Source: Bacteroidales bacterium (GTDB lineage: Bacteria; Bacteroidota; Bacteroidia; Bacteroidales; UBA932). From it: a DNA stretch of 64,000 nt. The notes below the pieces were generated by a model, which saw only the letters and a program-made list of their open reading frames with translations, was not told the origin of the DNA and searched no databases. The stretch is taken from contig JAFUWY010000014.1 in assembly GCA_017477245.1 (NCBI GenBank), forward strand, positions 1 to 64,000, read 5' to 3'. Below, one piece after another: positions 8,649-16,287 of this stretch. The position numbers were made by a program, and so were the translations under genes. Every line of letters starts with the position of its first letter. Position 1 is the stretch's first letter.

Positions 8649-11600
8649 ATGTTGCACCGCGAGAATCGTGGACGGAAAGCCTCAGACCGGTTTTCGTCCA
8701 CAATTAACCCCGTTTCCGTGGATGGAAACGCCTTTTCTTGGCTTCCGTCCATCAAAAAGGTCTTTTTCGTGGACGGACTGTGCCTCGCCCTGCTCCTTGC
8801 GGGGTGCGGCCAGCCGACTGCAGCCCCGGAGGGCGGATACACCCGGGGGATCGGCGTGTATCCCGGCGAACCGGCCGCCTACACGGGTCCGGAGACCGTC
8901 CCGGCAGGAGAGGAACTGCGCAACCTGGCGCTGCACCGCGTCGCGCGCCACTCCTCCAGCTACGACTACAACCTCACGGCGCAGCTGGTGACCGACGGCA
9001 TCCATGCCAAACAACTGCCGTACTGGATCGAGATGGACCTCAACGGTGAGGCGCTTCCCAAGCGCGACCGCGAACGTCTCTTCGACGGCAACACCTGGAC
9101 GCCCCTGACCATCCAGGACGGGACGGCCGAACTGACGCTGCGCCTGCACGAAGGGACGGCGCGGGCCGACCGCCTGACCCTGATGGGCGCCGCCGACGGC
9201 AAGGCGGACCAATGCACGCTGGTGCTGGAAGTCTCCCCGGACGGGGAGCACTGGAAGCCCGTCAAGACCCTGCGTGAACGGCCGTTCCCGACAGGGCGCG
9301 TCCCGCGCGGTGAGCGTGTGAACTGGCGCAATTACCTCTGGACGCTGGACCTGCCGGCGGAGCCCTTCGCGGCACTGCGCCTGCGGATCGACGCGCCGGG
9401 CCTCCGTCGCTTGACCGTCCAGCAATGGGACTTCACGCTCAAAGGACAGCCGGTCGACGTGCTGCCTTCCGCGCGCTTCTGCAGCGCGTGGATGAGCGCG
9501 GGCGCCGAGGATGAGTGGGTCTGCGTGGACCTGGGCGCCGAGGCCTCCCTGGAGAAGCTCCGGCTGGACTGGCTGGCCGGTCCTGCCGCCGGTGTCGTGG
9601 AGAGCTCGGCAGACGGTGAGACCTGGACGCGGCTGGCCGATCTCCCGCAGGAGAGCGGCGAGATCGCGGTCCAGGGCCGGGGGCGCTACGTGCGCCTGTC
9701 CGGCCTGAAGGCAGCCGGCGAGCACCTGATCCTCAGTGAGATGGAGGTGTGGGGCCGGGGCGGCGTGGTGCCGCAGGCCCAGCCCGCCCCGGCGCCGGCG
9801 GACGGCCGCCTCGCCCTGCAGGGCGGCGCGTGGCGCCTGCAGCGCGCGAGCGAGGTGACGGCGCCGGCGGAAGCCCTCTCTTCCGTCGGGTTCGACGCGG
9901 GCGACTGGCTCCCCGCCACGGTCCCCGGTACGGTGACCATGTCCTATTTCAACGCCGGCGCCATCCCCGACCAGCGCTACGATGACGACCAGCTGCAGAT
10001 CTCGGATTCCTACTTCCTGGAGGACTTCTGGTACCGCGACGAGTTCGACCTGCCGCAGGGCTGGGACGGGCAGGAACTGGTCCTGCACTTCGACGGCATC
10101 AACTGGAAGGCCGAGGTCTATGTCAACGGCGCACAGGCCGGCCGGATCGACGGCGCCTTCACCCGCGCCGCCTTCGACGTGACGAGCCTGCTCAAGCCCG
10201 GCCGGAACGCCCTGGCCGTCAGGATCGTCAAGAACGCCCATCCGGGCATCATCAAGGAGCAGGACCGCCGCAGCGCCGACCTCAACGGCGGCGTGCTCGG
10301 CGGGGACAACCCCACGATGCACGCGACCATCGGCTGGGACTGGATCCCGACCGTACGCGGGCGTGACATCGGCATCTGGAACGATGTCTTCCTGACGGCG
10401 CACGCGGGCGGCGTCACCATCGACGACGTGTTCGTGGACACCGACCTGCCCCTGCCTTCTACGGACTACGCCGACCTGAAACCGGTCGTCACCCTGACCA
10501 ACCATGCCGCCCAGCCCCGCCGGGCGGAGATCGCGCTCCGCTACGGCGACCTGCAGGTCACGGGCGAAGCCGAACTGGCGGCGGGGGAGACCCGCGACGT
10601 CACCCTCCCGACGGCCCGTCTGGACCGGCCCGAACTCTGGTGGCCGGCTGGATACGGGGAGCCGCACCTCTATGACGTGCAGGCGACCGTCTCCGTGGGC
10701 GGTACTCGCTCGGACAGCAGGCAGGTCAAATCCGGCGTCCGCGAGATGTCCTACACGATGGACGGCGGCGTGCTGGACTTCTACGTCAACGGCCGGCGCC
10801 TGATCGGCAACGGCGGCAACTGGGGATTCCCGGAGATCGACCTCGCCTACCGCGAGCGCGAGTATGACATTGCCGTGGCCTACCACGCGGACATGCATTT
10901 CACGATGATCCGCAACTGGGTGGGCATGACCGGGGATGACGAGTTCTGGGATGCCTGCGACCGCCACGGCGTGATGGTCTGGCAGGACTTCTGGCTGGCC
11001 AATCCGGCCGACGGCCCCGACCCCTTCGACGAGGCGATGTTCCTCGCCAACGCCGAGGATTTCGTGCGCAAGATCCGGCGCCATCCCAGCATCGCGCTCT
11101 ATTGCGGGCGCAACGAAGGCAACCCTCCCGCCAACCTTGATGCCGGGCTCGCCGCGCTCGTGGAGCGCCTGCACCCCGGCATGCAGTACATCCCGCACTC
11201 CGCGGACGGCCCTGTCAGCGGCGGCGGCCCGTACCGGGCCCTGCCGGTGAAGGAATACTTCTCCATGACCCGCGGCGCCGACCGCTTCCACAGCGAGCGC
11301 GGCATGCCCAACGTCCCGACCCTGGAGAGCCTGGAACGGATGCTGGCCCCGGCCCACCAGTGGCCGCAGAACAGCGTCTGGGGCATGCACGACTATGCCC
11401 TGGAGAGTGCCCAGAGCGCGGCGACCTTCAATGCGATGGTAGAGAAACTGTTCGGGCAGGCGAAAGACCTGCAGCAGTTCTCCGAGTGGGCCCAGTGGAT
11501 CAACTACGACGGCTACCGCGCCATCTTCGAGTCCCGCAGCGCCCAGCGCAAGGGCATCCAGCTCTGGATGAGCCACTCCTGCTGGCCCTCGATGGTCTGG

Positions 11601-12296
11601 CAGACCTACGACTACTACTTCGCCCCCACGGCCGCTTATTTCGGCGCCAAGAAGGGCTCTGCTCCCATCCGTATCCAGTGGAACCCGCACAAGGAGCAGG
11701 TGGAGGTGGTCAACAACAACGCCGGTGACCTCACCGGTCTCACGGCCCGGGCCATCGTCGTCACCCCGGACGGCGCGTTCCTTTCCGACCAGTCCGTCTC
11801 GCTGGATACGAAGGAGGACACCACGGTTCCGGTCCCGGCCGTTACCGCCCCCACGTCGTCATCCTCCGACCAGACTGCTCCGTCATTCGCCGGCCTGACC
11901 GGCGAATCTCCCGTCCTTCTCCGCCTCTCCCTGATCCAGGACGGCCGCGAACTCGCCGACAATTTCTACGTCCTCAACCCCGCCGATCCCGGCAACCTGC
12001 AGGCCTTGCTGCAGATGCCGGAAGCGAAGGTCAGCCTGAAATACAACTTCCGTCGGGAAGAGGAGGAATGGAAGACCGTCGCGACGCTGGAGAACCGCTC
12101 CAAGACCCCGGCGCTGATGCTCCGCCTGAACCTCGTGGGAGCGCGCGCCGGCGAGCAGATCCTGCCCGTCTTCTACGAAGACAACTGGATCTCCCTGCTC
12201 CCGGGCGAGCGCAAGGAGATCGCGGTCCGCTGCGCCGCCGCCGACACCCACGGCGAGCGTCCTGTGCTGCAGCTCTCTGGCTTTAACCTGCACTGA
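8649..12296 (+). CDS. Large lipoprotein GH2 glycosidase (exo-beta-glucosaminidase/mannosidase type) with two discoidin-like domains
   Basis: 1215 aa. A lipobox LLLAGC near residue 54 implies an envelope anchor. ATG 8649 is far upstream of it; GTG 8718 or 8769 would give normal signal peptides, and the region between is repeat DNA. Two F5/8-type carbohydrate-binding regions follow (about residues 90-260 and 270-375). Then comes the GH2 sugar-binding domain (YFLEDFWYRDEFDLP), an Ig-like part and the TIM barrel. The acid/base glutamate lies in CGRNEGNPPANL and the likely nucleophile in FHSERGMPNVP, as in GH2 exo-glucosaminidases and mannosidases. A Ser/Thr/Pro stretch near residue 1065 carries a palindrome (11885-11907). 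The substrate is unproven. It is the last gene of the + strand cluster. Confidence 0.88.
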   Translation: MLHRENRGRKASDRFSSTINPVSVDGNAFSWLPSIKKVFFVDGLCLALLLAGCGQPTAAPEGGYTRGIGVYPGEPAAYTGPETVPAGEELRNLALHRVARHSSSYDYNLTAQLVTDGIHAKQLPYWIEMDLNGEALPKRDRERLFDGNTWTPLTIQDGTAELTLRLHEGTARADRLTLMGAADGKADQCTLVLEVSPDGEHWKPVKTLRERPFPTGRVPRGERVNWRNYLWTLDLPAEPFAALRLRIDAPGLRRLTVQQWDFTLKGQPVDVLPSARFCSAWMSAGAEDEWVCVDLGAEASLEKLRLDWLAGPAAGVVESSADGETWTRLADLPQESGEIAVQGRGRYVRLSGLKAAGEHLILSEMEVWGRGGVVPQAQPAPAPADGRLALQGGAWRLQRASEVTAPAEALSSVGFDAGDWLPATVPGTVTMSYFNAGAIPDQRYDDDQLQISDSYFLEDFWYRDEFDLPQGWDGQELVLHFDGINWKAEVYVNGAQAGRIDGAFTRAAFDVTSLLKPGRNALAVRIVKNAHPGIIKEQDRRSADLNGGVLGGDNPTMHATIGWDWIPTVRGRDIGIWNDVFLTAHAGGVTIDDVFVDTDLPLPSTDYADLKPVVTLTNHAAQPRRAEIALRYGDLQVTGEAELAAGETRDVTLPTARLDRPELWWPAGYGEPHLYDVQATVSVGGTRSDSRQVKSGVREMSYTMDGGVLDFYVNGRRLIGNGGNWGFPEIDLAYREREYDIAVAYHADMHFTMIRNWVGMTGDDEFWDACDRHGVMVWQDFWLANPADGPDPFDEAMFLANAEDFVRKIRRHPSIALYCGRNEGNPPANLDAGLAALVERLHPGMQYIPHSADGPVSGGGPYRALPVKEYFSMTRGADRFHSERGMPNVPTLESLERMLAPAHQWPQNSVWGMHDYALESAQSAATFNAMVEKLFGQAKDLQQFSEWAQWINYDGYRAIFESRSAQRKGIQLWMSHSCWPSMVWQTYDYYFAPTAAYFGAKKGSAPIRIQWNPHKEQVEVVNNNAGDLTGLTARAIVVTPDGAFLSDQSVSLDTKEDTTVPVPAVTAPTSSSSDQTAPSFAGLTGESPVLLRLSLIQDGRELADNFYVLNPADPGNLQALLQMPEAKVSLKYNFRREEEEWKTVATLENRSKTPALMLRLNLVGARAGEQILPVFYEDNWISLLPGERKEIAVRCAAADTHGERPVLQLSGFNLH
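8668..8775. repeat. Alternating hairpin repeat over the GH2 gene start
   Basis: The motif GTGGAYGGAAA occurs alternately on both strands: + at 8668, - at 8696, + at 8718, - at 8746, + at 8769. This makes two tandem units of 50 and 51 bp, each able to form a hairpin (GTGGACGGAAA with TTTTCGTCCAC). Candidate GTG starts at 8718 and 8769 lie within the motif. Confidence 0.75.
11885..11907. repeat. In-frame hairpin in GH2 linker
   Basis: ATTCGCCGG-CCTGA-CCGGCGAAT is a perfect 9-bp-arm hairpin inside a low-complexity Ser/Thr/Pro linker. It looks like a short member of the in-frame palindromic elements, but it lacks the shared core modules. Confidence 0.55.
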
Positions 12297-12306
12297 GAAT
12301 CAATAA

Positions 12307-12352
12307 TTTACAAAATAACCTTCGGAGATTTCTCCGAAGGTTATTTTGTAAA
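12307..12352. terminator. Bidirectional terminator: 46-bp palindrome between GH2 gene and ispG
   Basis: Perfect 22-bp arms (12307-12328 and 12331-12352) around TT, core CCTTCGGAGA / TCTCCGAAGG, flanked by A-rich and T-rich ends. It lies between convergent genes and would stop both. A near copy is at 46989-47032. Confidence 0.9.
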
Positions 12353-12366
12353 TGGCTGATAATCAA

Positions 12367-13707
12367 TCAGGCCTTATCAGCTTCAATCAACTCCAGCAGG
12401 CGGTCGATGGCTTCGGAGTCGGGGATGTGGCGCAGGACGGGCTCGCTCTTGTGGTAGATCGTGACCCGGCCGCCGCCTTCGCCGACGTAGCCCCAGTCGG
12501 CGTCGGCCATCTCGCCGGGGCCGTTGACGATGCAGCCCATCACGGCGATCACCAGACCCTTGAGGTGGGCGGTGCGCCGCTGGACTTCCTCGAAGGTCTC
12601 CTGGAGGTTGTACATGGTGCGGCCGCAGCCCGGACAGGCGATGTACTCGGGTTTGTAGAAGCGGCGGCGGGCCGCCTGCATGATCTCGTCCTTGAGGTAT
12701 TCCGACAATCCGGCCTCCGCAGGGATCTCATCGATCTCCCGCTTCAGCAGTTTCGGCCCCCAAAGGATCGCCGCATCCAGCATTTCGGTGTCGGAGGGGC
12801 CTGCGTCTCGGCTTCCATCCTCGCTTCCCGCTGACGCGGGAACCGGATCCGGCGCCACGGATCCTGCTGCGGCTGAGCCTTCGCCGGCAGACCCCTCCGA
12901 CACCGGAATCGATCTTTGCGCAAGATATTGCGCAACAGGCAATTCGTTAATGGGCGGTTCCGTCAAGGAAACTCTGATCGTATCGCCGATGCCCTCCTGC
13001 AGCAGGGAAGCGATGCCCACGCAGGACTTGATGCGGCCGCTGTCGCCGCCGCCGGCCTCCGTGACGCCGAGATGCATCGGGAACACGACGCCGCGCTCCT
13101 GCATCCGCTTGGCGAGCTCGCGATAGGCCTCCACCATCACGACGGTGTTGCTCGCCTTGAGCGAGACCACCACGTTCAGGAAATCCGCCGCGATGCACAT
13201 CTCAAGCCACTCCATCGCCGCCATCGCCATCGCGTGCGGCGTATTGCCGTAGCGGTCGGTGATATAGCGGCCCAGCGAGCCGTGGTTGAGCCCCACGCGC
13301 ACGGCGGTGCCGTGCTCCTTGCAGACTTCCAGGAAGCGGGCGAACTGCCGCCGCGCCTCCTCGTGGTCGGGGTGGAAATTGCCCGGGTTGATGCGGACCT
13401 TCTCCACGACCGGGGCCACGGCGATGGCCGTCTCCGAACTGAAATGGATGTCCGCGACCAGCGGGACCCGGCAGCCGGCCTCGCGCAGGCGGCGCTTGAT
13501 CTCCGCCACGTGCGGCACGTCCTGGCGGCCCGGCACGGTGATGCGCACCAGCTGCGCGCCCGCGGCGGCGAGCTCCAGGGTCTGGGCCACGGTGGCCTCC
13601 ACGTCGGAAGTATGGGTGTTGCACATCGTCTGGACGACGACGGGGTGGCCGGCGCCGATGACGAGCGAGTCACCGACCCGGACCGGAAGGGTCTCAATGC
13701 GAGCCAT
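12367..13707 (-). CDS. ispG: 4-hydroxy-3-methylbut-2-enyl diphosphate synthase (flavodoxin/ferredoxin), two-domain form
   Basis: Iron-sulfur enzyme of the MEP isoprenoid pathway, converting methylerythritol cyclodiphosphate to HMBPP. The N-terminal TIM-barrel domain (GHPVVVQTMCNTHTSDVEAT, VADIHFSSETAIAV, VRINPGNF, GDTIRVSLTEPP) and the C-terminal 4Fe-4S domain (ACPGCGRTMYNL, VMGCIVNGPGEM) are intact. Bacteroidota usually have a longer form with an extra middle domain. Here the protein is 446 aa and the domains are joined by a Gly/Ser/Ala-rich linker (about residues 265-310), encoded largely by a 120-bp palindromic element. It is the last gene of a - strand run and overlaps the upstream gene by 14 bp. 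Confidence 0.95.
   Translation of the reverse strand: MARIETLPVRVGDSLVIGAGHPVVVQTMCNTHTSDVEATVAQTLELAAAGAQLVRITVPGRQDVPHVAEIKRRLREAGCRVPLVADIHFSSETAIAVAPVVEKVRINPGNFHPDHEEARRQFARFLEVCKEHGTAVRVGLNHGSLGRYITDRYGNTPHAMAMAAMEWLEMCIAADFLNVVVSLKASNTVVMVEAYRELAKRMQERGVVFPMHLGVTEAGGGDSGRIKSCVGIASLLQEGIGDTIRVSLTEPPINELPVAQYLAQRSIPVSEGSAGEGSAAAGSVAPDPVPASAGSEDGSRDAGPSDTEMLDAAILWGPKLLKREIDEIPAEAGLSEYLKDEIMQAARRRFYKPEYIACPGCGRTMYNLQETFEEVQRRTAHLKGLVIAVMGCIVNGPGEMADADWGYVGEGGGRVTIYHKSEPVLRHIPDSEAIDRLLELIEADKA
12786..12905. repeat. 120-bp element with 14-bp perfect inverted ends inside ispG linker
   Basis: CGGTGTCGGAGGGG (12786-12799) is perfectly inverted at 12892-12905, and the match runs on inward over CTGC with one mismatch. 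Inside are TTCCCGC-TGAC-GCGGGAA and two CGGATCC motifs. The length of 120 bp equals 40 codons, so ispG stays in frame. Confidence 0.85.
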
Positions 13708-14488
13708 ATACGTATTCTTTGGCTTCCCGGCGGAGCTCGGAGCTTGTCTTGCCGGAGCGCTTGGTCAGTTGGAAATGGATGCCCACCGTGGCGATCACGT
13801 CGATCGGGTAGGCGTAACGGTAATAATAAGGACTGGCGTAGTCGGGCTGGTAGAGCGAAGACCAGGACCAGCGGATCAGCGCGTTGAAGTGGATCTCGAT
13901 CGGATCGAACATCAGCGCGAATCCCGCCCCGCCCTGCAGGCCGTACTCCCAGCGGTTCTCATAGGACCGGAAGGCGTTGGCGTACTGGGGGTCGAGGTTG
14001 GGGCCGCTGCGCGAGATGCTGTTGCGCCAGCCGCCGTAGACGCCCACGTTGGCGAGGATCTTGCCGGGGTGGAAATCCGCGTGGATCTGGGCCAGGGCCG
14101 GGATCTCGAACACCTCGATGACGGCCTCCTCGGCGCCGTCCACATCTTGCGAGGCGCCCGTCTCCGGGTCGCGCTTGAAGGCGAAACCCTCGTAGCCGTG
14201 CGCGAAGCCCGCAGTCAGCGCGAAATAGGGCAGGGTGTCGAACATCTTGCTGTGCTTGGTGAACATCACCGAGACGTAGTTCGGATTGACCTTCCAGCCA
14301 CGGTTGTGCCGGGACGGCGAGTAATACATGTTGCAGAGGGACACGCCGTAGTTGACGCCGATCATGATGTAGTCGTTGATCGGGCGTTCCTTGACGGTGA
14401 CGGCGGTGGAGTCGAACTGCACTTCCTGCGCTTCTGCGCAGAAAGCGGACATCAGGGCCGCCAGGAGGAGGATCAGGTACTTTCTCAT
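13694..14488 (-). CDS. Outer-membrane beta-barrel-like protein of unknown function
   Basis: 264 aa with a clear signal peptide (MRKYLILLLAALMSAFCAEA|Q). The mature part is rich in aromatic, alternating strands (NYGVSLCNMYYSPS, FALTAGFAHGYEGFAF, NVGVYGGWRNS, EIHFNALIRWSWSSLY) and ends FQLTKRSG..., which suggests a small porin-like barrel of the PorT/outer-membrane type. The start at 14488 is set by the signal peptide; the longer open frame upstream is antisense shadow of the lipoprotein gene. It overlaps the upstream gene by 4 bp and ispG by 14 bp. Function unknown. Confidence 0.85.
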   Translation of the reverse strand: MRKYLILLLAALMSAFCAEAQEVQFDSTAVTVKERPINDYIMIGVNYGVSLCNMYYSPSRHNRGWKVNPNYVSVMFTKHSKMFDTLPYFALTAGFAHGYEGFAFKRDPETGASQDVDGAEEAVIEVFEIPALAQIHADFHPGKILANVGVYGGWRNSISRSGPNLDPQYANAFRSYENRWEYGLQGGAGFALMFDPIEIHFNALIRWSWSSLYQPDYASPYYYRYAYPIDVIATVGIHFQLTKRSGKTSSELRREAKEYVYGSH

Positions 14489-16284
14489 GGCTGCTGCGGC
14501 TTGTTGAACAGGGTGCCGACATCCACCGGCTGCGCGAGTTCGGTGCTCGCCGGGATGTCGATGTACTGGGAGCCGGAGAGCTCCACGAAGACGACCGTCT
14601 CGGGCTGGCGGCGCTCCAGCAGCGAGCCGGTGTCCACGATGTTGTTGCGGTTGCCGTCCTCGGTGATGCGGATGCTGTAGCGCCCGGCCTTGAGGTAGGG
14701 GAAGCGGAGCGTGCCGTCCCGGTCGGTGACATAGGTGCGCAGGACCCGGTCGCGCTTCTCGCCCAGCAGGTCCACGATGATCTTGCGGTCCACCCCGGAC
14801 AGCTCGAGGTTCAGCACGCTCAGCGTCTCGTCGGTGGGCAGGCTGACCTTGACGATGGTGCTGTCGGACCAGAATCCGTTGATGTCGCGGAAGGCCCGGT
14901 AGGGGAGTTTCATCGAGTACTCGAAGCCGGACTGGAGCTTGTCCTTGGGCCGCAGGATGTAGCGGCGCAGGTTGAGGCTGTCCTGCTCCACGGTGAACTC
15001 CGCGCGGGTCTCGCGCTGGCGGGTGTTGATGACCTTGAATTCGACGGAGTCGAAGTGCTCCGTGATGATCGGGTTGCGGAACTCCAGCACGAACCCGTCC
15101 TGCTCGACGTTCTCCGGCTCCGCCTTGAACGTGTAGACGCAGGTCGTGTCCTCCCGCTTGAGGTCGCGCCGGGAACTCTTGGAGTAGGTGCGGTTCTCCC
15201 GGGTCATCGGGAGCTTGACGATCTCCTGCGTCGGGACCAGGCGGCCCGTGGAGTCGGTCATGCGGTAGTTGACATAGATGCGCATCGTGTCCGGGGCGGC
15301 CCGGCGGCTGTTGATCCAGAGCTCGAGGCTGTCCTGCAGGATGTTGAACTGGCTGATCAGCTGGTCGTCGCGCCAGCCGCGGATCCACAGCGAGTCGATC
15401 CAGGCGCCGGGCGCATGGAAGGTCAGGTAGGCGGAACGCTCGGAGGTGCGGACCTTGTTGACGATGTACTGCTTGGAAGGCTTCTCGCGGAAAACCTTGA
15501 GTTCGTGCTCGCTGCGCCGCGCCAGGCAGCGGACGGTGTCGAGCATGTCGTACTTGAGCATCTCGCGGACGGTGTCGCCCGCCACCATCACGGGGCGGAG
15601 CAGCGAGTCGATGAAGGCGACCTGCTCCGTCTCCGCGTCATAGATGTTGTCGTTGTTGGCGTCCTTGATGGCGTAGAGCCGGTAGAGGGTGTCCTGGATA
15701 TAGGGCAACACGAAGAAACCCCAGTCGTCGGTCTTGGTGGCGGCGTAGGGCCGCTTCAGGAAGACGGCGGAGTCGCCGAGGTCCTTGTGCAGCAGGACCG
15801 TGGCGCCCTTGATGGGGGCGAGGGTGTTGCAGTCCACGACCGTGCCCGTCATCATCATCGAGTCGATCTGTTCGCCGGTGGAGAAGACGTAGGTGTAGCC
15901 CGGGAACGGGTTGTTCTCGTTAGCATCCGCAATCGCGTCGGTGAAACTGAGGGTATAGGTCGTATTCGCCTGCAGGGAGTCTTCGAAGCTGACGAGCAGC
16001 GTCTTGCCCCGCAGGCGCGACTTGGGCGGGCGCCGCAGGGGCGGGGACAGGAAGATGTTCTGAGGCGTCTTGATGGTGACGTATTCGTTGAAGGTGAAGG
16101 CGAAGGTCGCCCCCTTCAGCGGCACGCCGACCACCCCGGGGAGGGGCTTGATGTCGATGATGTAGGGCGGGATGGTGTCCTTCTTGCCGCCCGAGGGGGC
16201 CTGCGTGGTGTTGGCGCAGGACGGGAAGAAGAGCGGCAGCAGGCAGGCGCAGACGGCGATGATCAGCGGAAGGAATCGTTTCAT
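14485..16284 (-). CDS. Ig-like (Big_5) domain lipoprotein
   Basis: 599 aa. The signal ends in a lipobox FFPSCAN. The first domain (KKDTIPPYIIDIKPLPG...GKTLLVSFEDSLQANTTYTLSF) matches the bacterial Ig-like Big_5 pattern, followed by a carboxypeptidase-regulatory-like region (TGTVVDCNTLAPIKGATVLL) and long beta-rich repeats. This type is common in Bacteroidota and is thought to be surface or envelope associated, but no specific role is known. It is translated just after rel (3 bp gap) and overlaps the outer-membrane protein gene by 4 bp. Confidence 0.88.
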   Translation of the reverse strand: MKRFLPLIIAVCACLLPLFFPSCANTTQAPSGGKKDTIPPYIIDIKPLPGVVGVPLKGATFAFTFNEYVTIKTPQNIFLSPPLRRPPKSRLRGKTLLVSFEDSLQANTTYTLSFTDAIADANENNPFPGYTYVFSTGEQIDSMMMTGTVVDCNTLAPIKGATVLLHKDLGDSAVFLKRPYAATKTDDWGFFVLPYIQDTLYRLYAIKDANNDNIYDAETEQVAFIDSLLRPVMVAGDTVREMLKYDMLDTVRCLARRSEHELKVFREKPSKQYIVNKVRTSERSAYLTFHAPGAWIDSLWIRGWRDDQLISQFNILQDSLELWINSRRAAPDTMRIYVNYRMTDSTGRLVPTQEIVKLPMTRENRTYSKSSRRDLKREDTTCVYTFKAEPENVEQDGFVLEFRNPIITEHFDSVEFKVINTRQRETRAEFTVEQDSLNLRRYILRPKDKLQSGFEYSMKLPYRAFRDINGFWSDSTIVKVSLPTDETLSVLNLELSGVDRKIIVDLLGEKRDRVLRTYVTDRDGTLRFPYLKAGRYSIRITEDGNRNNIVDTGSLLERRQPETVVFVELSGSQYIDIPASTELAQPVDVGTLFNKPQQP

Positions 16285-16287
16285 GGG

